The notes under the pieces are model-generated. The model searched no databases. It worked only from the letters and a program-made list of their open reading frames with translations, and was not told the origin of the DNA. Made by a program: the position numbers and the translations under genes. A DNA stretch of 64,000 nucleotides, taken from positions 14,631,131 to 14,695,130 of the forward strand of contig WARS01000029.1 in assembly GCA_008933995.1 (NCBI GenBank), given 5' to 3'. The stretch is from Datnioides undecimradiatus (Eukaryota > Chordata > Actinopteri > Lobotiformes > Datnioididae). Below, in pieces: positions 1 to 11,235 of this stretch. Position 1 is the first letter of the stretch. Each line of letters opens with the position of its first letter.

Positions 1-854
1 TATTCAGACTTTCACACAGCTCTTGAGCTGATTTGAGTCTTTCGTTCAGGCTCTGCTGCATTTTACTGAAGGGTCTAGTCCTGACAAGAGGTTCATAGCA
101 AACCATTTGTGAAAAGACCCTTCAGGAATGATCAGAATGCAATGGGAAACAAACTATTTAGGAATCTAGATTCAGACAGCTGCCCTTCTTTGCTTATTGT
201 TGGAATTTACATAAATCATAAACAGTATAGGTCTTTTTTACTGTGTGGTCTGAGCCCTAATAGAGGGCATGTAATTTAACTAGTGACAATCCCAGCACCA
301 GTTTTACCTAAGCAACAAAACTGTTTACATACAAATATACACATTGAAATGAACTCTACACACCTGAATCAATGCATTTAATCAATGAAACTGAAAATTA
401 ATTGTGAACTTTCGCACATTCACTGTAAAAGTTTGTTCATTCCTGCACTGAACTCTACAGCTCTTTTATTCAAAACAGTCAGGTGTTTTATGTTTTTATA
501 TTATTTATTTCATAAGTTGTTGTGCATTTTCTATGTTCTGTTTATGCTCAACTGGCAGTGTAACTTATATTTTCCTGTACTTTTATTCATAAAAGCCAAT
601 ATGCCAAGAAAAATCCATTGTATGTGAAACCAGACTTGGCAATACACCTGAATCTGATTCTAAAAACAAGTACTGCAACTGTGCATGCCTCCTTAAATTA
701 AAATACTGGCTCCATGTGTTACATTTAAAATGATTAAAACCCTACTTTATGCTATAAATGCAACATAAAATACTATAATTTCCACTCTCTAAATGCTACT
801 TAATGACATTATAACAAATTTAGCTTTGCTAGCACAAACTGTGCAAATATATTC

Positions 855-930
855 AACTCTTTGCTTGGACTAGAACCCGCAACCTTGGCCTACATAATCA
901 GCTAAGCCACAAGCCACTAACATGGGAGTT
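855..930 (-). repeat. tRNA-derived SINE-like fragment
   Basis: On the minus strand, a pol III A-box-like TGGCTTAGCTGA is followed 32 nt later by a B-box-like GGTTCTAGTCC (9 of 11 matches to GGTTCGAATCC), with the GGTTGCGGGTTC core frequent in fish tRNA-derived SINEs. The A-B distance is shorter than in a true tRNA gene (about 45 nt), so this is a decayed SINE head rather than a functional tRNA. Confidence 0.45.
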
Positions 931-3537
931 TTCCCCAGAATGCCAACACTGCTAAAACGTATCAACATGTGGCAGTTATATTTGGAAAGTTGAGTTATTC
1001 CCAGGGAGAAAGTCCAAAGAAAACAGTGAAACCAGGAAGTAATTCTTTCCACAGAATCTGCTGGAGACTGCTCGAGGTCCAGCAGAAAACCTTACAAACC
1101 CCAGTGACCACACCAAGCAGCAAACAGATGATACCTCTGGTTCATTTTGACAAACTAATCAGCTGAGGTAAGTTTTGCTGAATATAAGTCTAATTTCTAA
1201 ATTACTTCCTGTAATTAGCTTTCAATATTAGATGCAGGTAGTGTAAAATGAGCACAGCTGACATGTCAACAAATAAATGTTCTATATATAGACGCACATA
1301 GTTTGAGATCGAAATAGCTTATAACCACTGGTATAAGAAAACTAACTTCAAAGTGAACAGACAGCAGCTGATGAGGATATTTAAGATGTTTTTAAGCATC
1401 AAATTTTCAATAAAAGTTTACCAGCACGGACAAGAATCTAAAGTAACACATGCAGAAAAAAAACTGTCCACCACAGAACCTAATCTTCCTGTTGATCAAG
1501 GCTGGAGCTCAGAGACAGGAAGTGTTGGGAGTAGAAGCACAGGAAGTGCTGGACCAGAGACGGCAGATGACATCCTGGGAGGGGCAGCTGAAGGGGGGGG
1601 TAGGCCACTTGGGGGTGGGGTGGGGGACCTGCTTCCAAACATAAATATCTCTGTGGAAGTTTGAGTCCCACTTCCCTTTTTGTACAGTTTTAGATGTAGA
1701 TCACTGTGCCATGAACTGTATTTCTGTACACTTTGTGGTAAACCACCAATTATCACCATGGAAATGGTATGTTGTCTGATGACAACAACACTGTGCTGAA
1801 CAGGGCTATAAAAACCAACATCAAAAAAGGGAAATAAATACTTTTGAGATCCTAATGATATGTTTGCTGTGTGTTTTATTGATTATTGATATTTATTTTT
1901 TACTAATTTGACCGTTTGGTAATTAAGTCATTATTCAGTCTTAAAGATATAAAAAATGGCACAAATTTGCTTCAAGTTCATAAAATTCAGACAATCTGGC
2001 TCGTCTTTGTTCCTCCATGTGCTGTGAATGAAATGCAAATGATCATTTTTGACCTGACTCTCAACTCTGAACTTTCAACCAGCGTGAAACACTGAAAAAT
2101 GAACAGCTCACTGACAATGACAGGCGTACATAAAACTCATTTAAGCAAGGCAAATTAACATTTTAAGACTATGTCACATCTCTGTAATCTAATAGAGCCT
2201 TAAAGCATAACTGAGCAGTTGACTAACATTTCCAGAGGCATCAAAACCACACTAGAAATAACACAATGCAATTTCTTTTCTTTTTTTTTTTTTTTTGCGA
2301 GACATGTGGCCAAGTGTTTTTTCTCTGATGCTTCCACATTTTCTAACAATGATTCATTACCCCAACACACGCAGCAAGGTTCCTGTTTTGATCTCCCCGT
2401 GCTCCAATGAAAGAGTTTTTGTGCCAGGGAATAAATGCAGGTTGCCCTAATTATTCACATATGGGACCACACCAACACTGCCACACAGATGCGCTGCACC
2501 GTTTAATCAACAATGACAGGGATGAAAAGGATGAATTTGCTCAAAAATGTAATATTGTCCTGACAGTGCACATAATCCTTAAAAAGTTAATGTTTGACTA
2601 CAATCCTGTATCACTCCTTTTGGCTCTTAATCAGTCATTGAACTTGGCCCCATCCTCTTAAGTGTGACAGGAAACACATTGTAGCATCATTTAACGTCAG
2701 ACATTAATAGGTGTGTCCTGAAAATTATCCACAACACAGTTCAACCATCCATTTATATAAATTCATTTCAGTGCTTTGATTTAGTGTGTGCAAGCAGGTT
2801 TCACAATAAGATTTTACTGAACAAAAACATTTATTGGCCATTAGATGGGTGAAGAAGAGAAGGAGGTGGCCACCGAACAATTACATCATTATACGTGATA
2901 ATAAAGTCAACATACTTTATATGTCCCACTACAAGTATGATGAATTCTTTTTAAATAATGATTACTAACAACATAAAAGTTCATATCAGAACAACTGCCC
3001 ACAAGCTGAGCAAACGCCCAATTGTCAAATTAAAAAGGTGCCCTGTTACCTAATAGGCAGTCTGTAACAAAGAGGTAAGAGCTACAGCAGGCCAGTTCCT
3101 TTCATCATCTTAGCTCCCATATCTTTACAGCCACACCTTCCCCTCCCACTCTCCTTCAGTGTTTCTTCTTGTCCTGTCATTAACCAGCTCCTATGCAAAG
3201 GATATGGCACCATATGCCATAAAGCAGCATGTGAAACAAGTCAAGACTGTTACCTAACCATGCTGTTAAGCATTTTTTCCTCCCATCGCTACCTTTTGTC
3301 TGCGTGAAGCTACAAAACTCGGATGTGGGCAGAGTCAAGAGACAGACAGGTGACAGAGCAGGGCAAACACTCAGAAGCAAAATCAGATGAGTCACTTTCA
3401 ACACATCCATGACTCTTGTTTGAGTAACAGCACATTTGTGTAACTTCAATATTGAGTTGAGCTTATTACAGTCAAGGTTGTGCAACTGCTGCTGACACTG
3501 TACACTGAAAAGTAAATATACAAATGAATTAAAAGTA

Positions 3538-3835
3538 GAGGTGCAACTAACAATTATTATTATTAATCTAACAGTTTGAGAATGTCAGAAAACAGCAACA
3601 AATGTCCAGGTGGCACTCACTAAGCTCAAAGTGACACCTTCAAAACTCTGACTTTGTCAGACCAACAATCCAAAAGCCAAAGATATTCAGTTTGTTATCC
3701 TGTGAGAAAACCAGAACACATTCACATTTGCAAAGCTGGGACCTGTGAGTAATTGCTATTTGTGCTCAACGTTTATTGAATGTTCATTTAATTGTTGCTG
3801 AACCATTTTCTGTTGATCAACTCACAGATGGAGCA
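3538..3835 (+). repeat. Diverged copy of a common teleost interspersed repeat
   Basis: The stretch runs from GGTGCAACTAACAATTATT through CAGACCAACAATCCAAAAG and CCAAAGATATTCAGTTTGTT to a TTTTCTGTTGATCAACT end. I recognise this order of words from a very abundant non-coding repeat of percomorph genomes. A second partial copy lies at about 47690-47870. Confidence 0.6.
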
Positions 3836-3944
3836 GCAGTAGTTTTAGCTCGAGCTGAAAACAGCACATTTTTCCAACTATTCCATTGAATCCCTTAATA
3901 ATAGAGCAGACATACTTTGAAGTCAATACCCTTTATTTCCCTGT

Positions 3945-4080
3945 CATCAGTGGAGGCAGGGTGCGTTGGTGGTTGAGACATTCAACCAGACAGCTGCTGC
4001 TGGCACACATCCACCCTGTTGAAGTATCACTGAGCAAGTCATTAAGAGTGTGAAAAGTGAACTTCCCCAGAGAATCACAA
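3945..4080 (+). repeat. SINE-like fragment with conserved central domain
   Basis: Contains CCCTGTTGAAGTATCACTGA followed by GCAAGTCATTAA, resembling the conserved central domain of fish SINEs (typical form CCTGTTGAAGTGTCCTTGAG). A degenerate tRNA-like head (GGTGGTTGAGACATT) precedes it. Ends are diffuse. Confidence 0.5.
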
Positions 4081-4519
4081 CCTCATCCCCTTCATCTAAA
4101 CGACTACTTAAGATATAATACAACTAAGCATTAACACGATTTGTATTTAAAAAGTAATCTTAAAGCAATCTGGTCAGTCTAATAACTAAATTCAATTTTG
4201 CACAATACGTTCAGCGATGTCTACGTGGTCTACTTTAGTCACAGTAGTTTTTCTGCGGCCTGTGAGCGAGTCGACACTGAGCATGCGCGTAGACCTGCAG
4301 GAATCCAAACTTTTTTCACTGAGGACCAACGCCTTGCATTGTGGCACTATCACGCCCGCGAATGAATCAATGACATGAACTACTTCTGACTTTTTTAGAG
4401 ACTGATAAGTGAACACGAAAGGGTTTGACGCCTCGCCAGTCTGACAGCGGTGAAAGTAGAGGGAAACAGCAGAGAGAAAAAAGCTAAAAAGAAAAAGAGA
4501 GGCGATTTGATTGTCTCAC

Positions 4520-4651
4520 TTTCTCTCGGAGCTCCCGTTCACTGTCCAGCTCTCTCTGTAGGATCTGAGCCCGATCCTCTGCGTCGTCGGCCTGCTGCTG
4601 CAAACACTGAATCTTCCTCTTCACGGCATCCAGAGAGTTCATACCTGCCAT
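4520..4651 (-). CDS. tpm4: tpm4 exon 1b (short non-muscle isoform start)
   Basis: 44 codons from an ATG at 4651 (context CAACAATGG) to a donor GAGAAA|gtgaga at 4520, phase 0. The peptide starts [20 protein letters not shown] and ends ERELREK, the hallmark of the internal exon 1b that starts low-molecular-weight cytoskeletal tropomyosins. It would be spliced directly to exon 3, which lies outside the window. Confidence 0.92.
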
Positions 4652-5130
4652 TGTTGACTGTTATGTTACTTAATTTAAGACTACACTAAAAAAAACACAA
4701 GACTATTTCTAGGTTGTGCAAAAAAGTAGGCTATAGCCTCCTGCTCAATTGGTCTATTCCGATTTATATTATACTAGAGAATAAAACGACTTTGAGCGCT
4801 GATTTAAAAAGAAAATAATCAATGACCGTCCGGGGAAAAGTCTTTGGAATGTAAGAAAGACGCTCAAGTGCAACAAAAGTTATATAACCAGGAAGTAAGA
4901 GTGTCCAGGTGTTGTCCAAATGTCTCTTCTGGTCTGTCGGAATGATAAGTTCATGAGCTGAGAAGAAAGTTGTCCTCAGGAATGTGGCAGATTTGGTCCC
5001 GACACTTTGGGTTTGTGGAGGAGGAGTAGGAAAGCTGTGCGGTACGAAGAGCAGAGAGCGCCAGACTGTGCCGGAGGAGGAGAGAGATGATTGGGACTAT
5101 GAGGTCAGAGAGGGCGGGGCGTGTGTCCCA

Positions 5131-5187
<57 letters not shown>

Positions 5188-8100
5188 TGTGTGCTGATCC
5201 CTGTGACTGATGTGATCACTGCAACGAGTCTTTGAGAAGAATAAGGAAAGGGCAGGTTGAACGACTTTCAGTTATTATATTTTAAATGTTTCACGCAAAC
5301 GTCAAACCGGATTTTCCAAATTCCTATGTCTACGTCATAGACATGTCTATGTCTATAAAGTTTTCTTCCTTCATTTCAACTTAATACTGTATATCATATA
5401 CTTGATGCTTTAACTACTTCCTACATTTCATTGAAGAGGGCTCAATACACTGGATTGCAGCCAGGCCCATTGTAGGCCTTATATGACAGTGTCTTAAAGA
5501 AAAATAAGAGAAATAACACTGTGAACTATGATGATGATGAATATGTGATCAGTACTTGGGATTGGGATTAGCTAATACCCCAAATTATTATCACAGTCAG
5601 TATGGGGAGATACAAAATGGGATCCCTATCTGAGGGGTTACTATTTGCCACTACACACATTCACTTTTTCCTGGGAAAAAAGTCACAAGCTAATCAGAAT
5701 AAGTGATGAGATAATATGGTATATTGTGTAGATCTTGACCAATATGTCTTAAGATATTGGCTAATAACATATATTGGGAACTGCATACAAATTGCAGTAA
5801 ATGAATCCCTCATCTTTCCAAACAAACTGTAAGGAGTCCTGATGGGCAAGTATATTTTTATGTTGTGTTTTCTATTAAAAGCAACTATGATATACAGCTC
5901 AGTGATTTATTGGCTGATATATTGCTTATATATCATTCAGGCTATAATGTTATTTGATGTTATGATGCATCATAATGTCACAAGATGCTAACATTCAGCA
6001 ACATATTACACCCAGAATTCACTGCTGCACTGCGTTGTTATTTCACTGTAGATATCTTGTGCATCATTTAACAGCTCAAAGATCAGTTCCGGCTCTCAGT
6101 ATTGGGTACTGTGGGAAACTGTGACCTTGACATAGCTAAATAAAGTTTTGTGTTTCAGGTGAGTATACAGTGTTTGTAAATGCAATATGCTTCTATAAGG
6201 AAAGGAGCGCTAGAGAGGTTGTCAGCTGAAAACAAAATATATCTACAATTTTAAAACATTGTGTTTTCTCTTATCGGCAAACTAGAAGAGAAATAAGAAG
6301 AAATACCAGTTTACAAATATATATAAATTCATACATGACACACATATCCTCAGATGAGGATACTTCATAAACATATTGATGGTGATGCACACAGTCTACC
6401 TCTCAGGGAAACCTGTGCATTATAATTTTTTACATTATCAGAAAGTGTGTGAGTCTGAGTGTTTGTCCTGAAGGAGTAAGCAAACAACCATCATCCACCA
6501 CCTGCCAGCTAATGGATGATGTTCACTGTGTGCGAGCAGGAGGGTCGGCGGGACAAGCAAGTAGACCAGTGGGTCTCAGCTCAGCTCAGGTTCAGCTCAA
6601 ATTCAATCCCGCTGCTTGTTGTGGAGAAGAATCAATCTCTCTCACAATCGGTCTCAACTGTTGATTGAGCTTCTCTGTCTGATTTGCCCCTTGCACCGGA
6701 AAAGCTGGAAGCATTGATTTCATTAGACACAGGAGTGTGGGGCTTTCTGTTTGCCTTAGCTGCATTCCTGACATACCAGAGCCCCCCTGCCTGCTCTCTG
6801 CTTTCTCTGCCTGGCCGCCCCCACAGTCCGGCTTTCCCCGAAAACAGTAACTGTTGCTGCCATGAGCAGTGTTATTGATACCTGCATTAAGACTACATGC
6901 AGCCATCCCATCTGTCGTAGTCTTTAGTGTTCTGCATCCCACTCTGTCTGGTTGCTGACGGTGAGCTGTGATGACCTAAATATCAGCACTCCCAGTCGCC
7001 GGTGCAGGAACTATTTTTTTAATGAAGCACAACTGCTCGCCTGCCAAGGTCTTTAGCTTACTGTTCTGCTTTCCCAGCCCCCTCCAGGTTCTCAATCTGG
7101 TTGTGCTCTCTGTGTGAATTCAGATGTGTAATGACTTGACTGCTGCCTCTAATAAGTGACATGTGAAGGGGAATTTATGACAGTGGAGTAGAGCTGCCTC
7201 ACTGGCTGGACCAGTTGGTGTCAGTTTGTAGGATCTAACTGTAAATATGTGGCGATAAACATCTATTTTTAAGAAGACTTAGACTTTCCACCCACTACAG
7301 CACACCCAGGAGCTAAGGCTGCACCTAGTCAGACTCCAACCACAACTTCAACTACTACTTTTTCCAGGGGCCCACTTGACCCACTTTATATGTGAGGCTT
7401 CTCAGGACTGTTCAGAGTTTATTTAATCACTGCATGAGGATAATCCAGTGTGTCTCTCAGCCCCAGTCTCTGTGTCTGTATGTCAGACGCTTCCCTTCTC
7501 TTTGTGTGTAGTATAACACAGCATTTCCTTGGGATATCCTCCACACAGCTCCAAACAATACCACATCTTGATGGAAGCTGGGAGAGGGTTTTTTTTTTGT
7601 TTTGTTTTCATGACACTTCTCCCTGCATGATGTTGCACAGTAATCTTATTGGAATGACTTAGGGGATTCTTAGCTGCTGCTATTAAACTGGTATGGTGAG
7701 TAATTTAGCTTTATCTCGACATAATTGACCCCCTAATAAGACCTTATTAATCTGGGGCTACACTAAAATGCTGGAGGAACCACCAGTGACAGATATACAG
7801 CGCTGTGGTTTGCGGTAGTTTGCCAGCAATATGCTGGATATGGATATGAGGATATGAGCTTTTTTCCCAGATTGCAGCTGATTAGCCACAGGACGACTGA
7901 CTTTTCAAATGTTCTGCTACATTTACTGAAATCAGCAATCAACAATTTTCACACAAACTTGAGAGTGTGGGCCTGATATGGAGTCCACAGTCATCCCATA
8001 ACAAGATGATTATGATGCATTAGATTCATATAGGATTCTTGATAGGATTGTGATTTTGACAAACAAGAGCACCGCATGAAATAAACAGCACCTCTGGTTG

Positions 8101-8765
8101 TGCTAATTCATTGGTGGAGTACTCTCTAAATAAAAAAAATATTACAGATATACTAATGATTATTATGATTATATGATTATTATGTAATTGTTATATATTA
8201 TGTATTAGATTACTGGTGAATTACTGTGTAAGATGCATTTAATGTTGGAGCTGCTGGAGCTGATTTAACAATAACCTTTTACAGATAGGTAGTTTAATCC
8301 ATAACAATGCATGATATTTTACAAGCTCATCACATATTTTGCACAATAACATTTACAAGCTATCTGGTAACAATAACCTACAATTATAATGGTGGAGTAC
8401 AAGTATGGAAAACACTTAAATTAACTGCCTCAGTTACAAAGTAACTCCAAATTGTGCCAATAAAGTAAATATATTAAAGTAACTGAGAGGGAGAGAATGT
8501 CTTCTGTGAAAATCCCATGATATATAACTATCTATGTGTAACTATATATCTATGCCATATTTTTGTCCCTTTAGCAAGTCTGCATGCATGGTGTTGGAAG
8601 TGTTACACTGTACAATCACATAAATATACTTGAATGTGTGTCAGAACTGCAAGATTGAGCTCAAGGTGGAATTTGGACCTAAAGGCATGAGGACAGCACT
8701 TTGTCAGTGCATTATCAGGGTAGTTAACAGGGCTGAGGATGAACAGAGCAGCCGGACTTCCATGA

Positions 8766-8806
<41 letters not shown>

Positions 8807-10985
8807 GGTGAGGGTAGGTTGAGGGGGGTTACAGTTTATCCGTGTGTTCATCTTTCAGGAGCGGCTGCACAGGAATGTAACAGTCTCTGAAGTGCTCCAA
8901 ACCATTCACTGCGGATCAAAGTAAACCCACAGCTGGTGCTGGCTTTGAGACAGTCCAGCTGTGGAATAATGGGCTCTAGTTTTCAGCGGTGCCATGGTAA
9001 CGTAAGGTTGGAAAAAGCAAGTAATTCATGACAAGAGCAAGAGCCTCTTGTCAATATTCAAAGCAGCATTATTATCACTGTGTGGGAAATGCAGTTTGTC
9101 ATTTTCAGATGAGCAAAGTTTGCTCTCTGTGTGTGTGCATATGTACAGTTTGAGTGTGTGACCTATCACTCACGTCTGCAGCTTTCTTCTCAGACAGTTC
9201 CAGTTTTTCCTGAGCGTCCTTTAGGCCCTCTGAGAATTTGTCCAGTTCGTCCTCCGTCTGCTTCATCTTCTTCTGGAGATCCACCAACTCCTCCTCCAGC
9301 TGGAACAGGAGAGACAGTTAATCCAGTTTGCTGTATGGCCTCTGGTCAGTGTCTTCTCATCCTAATTCTGCTATGTTCTCTGATGGATGAAATCTATTAT
9401 TCTTATAGTGTTTGCAGGGAGCCTGAGTATTGATTCAGACTGATTGGACATGGTTAAAGCCCAGGTGTTTAAATTCAGACAAGTGATAAAACAGCAGTGG
9501 CTGAATTGGTAGTCTGACTGTGTTTATGATGTTTGTGGACATTTAAATTGTGATCAGTTTACGATCAGTCTCTCATGACCTGAAGCCTGACTTTTAGAGC
9601 TTAATCCTCTCTCTCTCTCTCTTTCTCTTTCTCTCTCTCTCTCTCTTAAACACACACACACACACAGTCACACACATGTCCCCCCTAATCAGTGTACCCC
9701 CCTGAGCCCATGAAGTACTTCTGATAATCTAAATTCCTCACTGTGTTTCTCTCCTGCTGGCTAAAAATACGGCTGTTATCAGTGAGAACACACAGCCGCC
9801 TGGGACTTTGGGCCTAATGTGTGTTCATGTGTATGTTTAATCCCCTATTTGTGTATCCGCATGCATCTATTTGCATGCTTTTTGTGTGTGTTGTCTCCTG
9901 TGTTGAATACACTTGTCAAAACTTGTCATTCTCTTCTGGTCCTGGAGGGAGGGACATAACCACTTATTTTATCCCCAAAGACCACATCTTGATCCTGGGT
10001 GGTTTCATCACCTGAAGTAGCCAAAAACCACCTTAAGGGGATTTGGTGATTTCTCTCTCTCTTTATCTGAGCCTCTTTGAAAAACAGCATTAATACTGAC
10101 CACTTGTTACTTTCAGCTCCAACTGAGTATTTCAGTATTTGTCTGTCACTCAGGTGTCAGGTGTTTTGTTTTTTGTTTTGTTTTTTTTTAACATTTGTTT
10201 ACTTTTGCACAGCAACCACATATTAAACTTGTCTATTATTTGATTGCATGATTATTTGTCACAAAATGGCAACTCTATAGTTTCAAGAGCTTATCCTGAG
10301 AAAGATTCCTGGCCTTTTAAGGAGCGATGTGTGTTTTTGAGCTTCACATATTGTCATAAACAGTCTTTTGCAATGGCAAATGAAATCCTCCAACACATTT
10401 CTAGTAGTAACTAGAAAACTAAACTATCTAAACTATCTGAAAGGGATGTTGTATAAATAAATGTGAAAAGTGTTTACAGGCTGATTCCTTAAAGGTATGT
10501 CTGGTATGTATCAATGTTGTGATTAGTTTCAGTGCTGGATAAAGAGAAAAGCCTTAAAAGAAAAATCTTAAGCATGTCTGATAGTGGGTCTGAATTTCTT
10601 TCCACAGCACAAATTGTTTTTCACAAACGGGTTTTGTCCTGTAAATGCAACGTATCCACAAAATAATTAACATTTCCTCCAGGTACCAACTTGACCCTCT
10701 GGTGTTTGTATCTTGTTTGTTTGCCACTTATCTTAATCTATAACTTTTATTTGCTTTTTCATAACTGATCATAAACAGCATTTCCAACTGTTTTGTGTTC
10801 TTGTTTTGAACAGCCTCTGACACTGATATTTGTCATCACCATCTCTTTATGTCCCCCTCTTTCACTCCCACCTGTTTGCATTTGTCCTCTGCTGCCTTCT
10901 TGTCCGTCTCTGCCTGCTCTGCCCGGTCGATGGCGTTCTCCTTGTCCAGTTTCAGCATCTGCATCTTCTTCTTGATGGCCTCCAT
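4520..10985 (-). CDS. tpm4: Tropomyosin, probably tropomyosin 4 (5' part of gene; alternative first exons 1a and 1b)
   Basis: Tropomyosin is a coiled-coil dimer that lies along actin filaments and controls access of myosin and other partners. Three exons are visible on the minus strand: 1a (10985-10872, 38 aa), 2 (9299-9174, 42 aa) and 1b (4651-4520, 44 aa). Exon 1a plus 2 gives the first 80 residues of the long, muscle-type isoform; exon 1b starts the short, non-muscle isoform. The heptad pattern is clear (for example [20 protein letters not shown]). The 1a sequence (MEAIKKKM..., ending EDKCKQ) and the 1b start ([15 protein letters not shown]) fit TPM4 better than TPM1, TPM2 or TPM3, from remembered family sequences. 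The shared exons 3 onward should follow 1b on the minus strand, but none is found between 4519 and 1, so the gene runs off the left edge. Family is certain; paralog assignment is about 80 percent. Confidence 0.85.
4652..5125 (-). promoter_or_regulatory. Probable promoter/5' UTR region of tpm4 exon 1b
   Basis: The roughly 470 bp upstream of the exon 1b ATG carry a consensus GC box GGGCGGGGC (5112-5120) just before a long (GT)n tract, and no obvious TATA box. This is what is expected of a broadly active internal promoter driving the non-muscle isoform. The promoter call rests mainly on position; the start site is not defined. Confidence 0.4.
5133..5186. repeat. (GT)n microsatellite
   Basis: About 54 bp of uninterrupted GT repeat, just upstream (minus-strand sense) of the tpm4 exon 1b promoter region. 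Likely length-polymorphic. Confidence 0.97.
8100..8490 (-). repeat. Common teleost interspersed repeat, diverged copy
   Basis: Contains GGAGCTGCTGGAGCTGATTT, TAGTTTAATCCATAACAATG and CATGATATTTTACAAGCTCA in the order seen in an abundant percomorph repeat that usually ends in ACTTAAGTAAAGGATCTGAA-like sequence. The copy at 45880-46510 is the same family in the opposite orientation. Confidence 0.55.
8767..8802. repeat. (TG)n microsatellite
   Basis: About 36 bp of pure TG repeat inside a tpm4 intron. Confidence 0.97.
9174..9299 (-). CDS. tpm4: tpm4 exon 2 (2b type)
   Basis: 42 codons bounded by acceptor ccag|CTG and donor GAC|gtgagt, both phase 0, matching the usual 126-bp size of this tropomyosin exon. 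The peptide contains [18 protein letters not shown] and [14 protein letters not shown], typical of residues 39-80 of long tropomyosins. It is the 2b type; no second (2a, smooth-muscle) version is seen nearby. Confidence 0.93.
9300..10871. other. tpm4 intron 1 (exon 1a to exon 2)
   Basis: GT-AG intron on the minus strand with a (CT)n/(CA)n compound microsatellite at 9607-9666. Nothing else recognised. Confidence 0.7.
9607..9666. repeat. Compound (CT)n/(CA)n microsatellite
   Basis: CT-rich tract with two TTTC interruptions (9607-9645) followed by a short CA tract (9651-9666), within tpm4 intron 1. Confidence 0.9.
10872..10985 (-). CDS. tpm4: tpm4 exon 1a (long muscle-type isoform start)
   Basis: 38 codons from the ATG at 10985 to a GT donor (gtggga) just below 10872, ending in phase 0. 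The start has a perfect Kozak context (GCCACCATGG). The peptide begins [20 protein letters not shown], the canonical N-terminus of long tropomyosins, where the first residues form the head-to-tail overlap with the next molecule on the actin filament. Confidence 0.93.
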
Positions 10986-11235
10986 GGTGGCTGCTTGGTT
11001 AGATTTGCTTGCTCTGAGATGTCAAAGTGCAGCCTCCAAAGTGCTTGTCTGTGTCTGCTGCTGTGTTGAGATGTAGGAGACCTGGTCTTACAGTACAGCA
11101 GTGAGCTGGAGTCCAACAAAGCTGCAGAGGAATAGAGAAAGAGGGGGAGACAGAAAGGGAGAGAAAGTAGGAAGGAGACAGAGAGAGCTGTGAACAGAGA
11201 TGGAGAGTTGAGCCCTATATGGGTAGTTATTTAAA
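10986..11235 (-). promoter_or_regulatory. Muscle promoter and 5' UTR of tpm4 exon 1a, with CArG-type box
   Basis: Upstream of the exon 1a ATG, reading the minus strand, lies about 200 nt of pyrimidine-rich leader (roughly 11205-11100). Above it is a CArG-like element CCCTATATGG (plus strand 11213-11222), a one-mismatch variant of the SRF consensus CC(A/T)6GG. Next to it is an AT-rich TATA-like TTTAAATA (11235-11228). SRF sites are standard in striated and smooth muscle gene promoters, which fits the muscle isoform. The transcription start is not visible; near 11190 is an inference. Confidence 0.5.

Larger units (their letters stand above)
1..4519. other. tpm4 intron downstream of exon 1b; no exon found
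   Basis: On the minus strand this is the intron after exon 1b. I looked for tropomyosin exon 3 (coding DVAALNRRIQLVEEELDRAQ-like sequence) and found none. The stretch holds a SINE-like piece near 855-930, a diverged repeat at 3538-3835 and a second SINE-like piece at 3945-4080. Other open frames look non-coding. Confidence 0.6.
5126..9173. other. tpm4 intron between exon 2 and exon 1b
   Basis: No coding exon recognised. It contains a (GT)n tract (5133-5186), a common teleost interspersed repeat (about 8100-8490) and another (GT)n tract (8767-8802). The part next to exon 1b also serves as flanking DNA of the internal promoter. Confidence 0.6.

Noticed and set aside
855-930. A functional tRNA gene on the minus strand
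   Set aside because: A-box and B-box words are present, but their spacing is too short and no cloverleaf with acceptor stem can be drawn. Annotated as a SINE-like fragment instead.
1-4519. Remaining tropomyosin exons downstream of exon 1b
   Set aside because: No sequence coding the conserved LNRRIQLVEEELDRAQ region is present on the minus strand, so these exons must lie outside the window.
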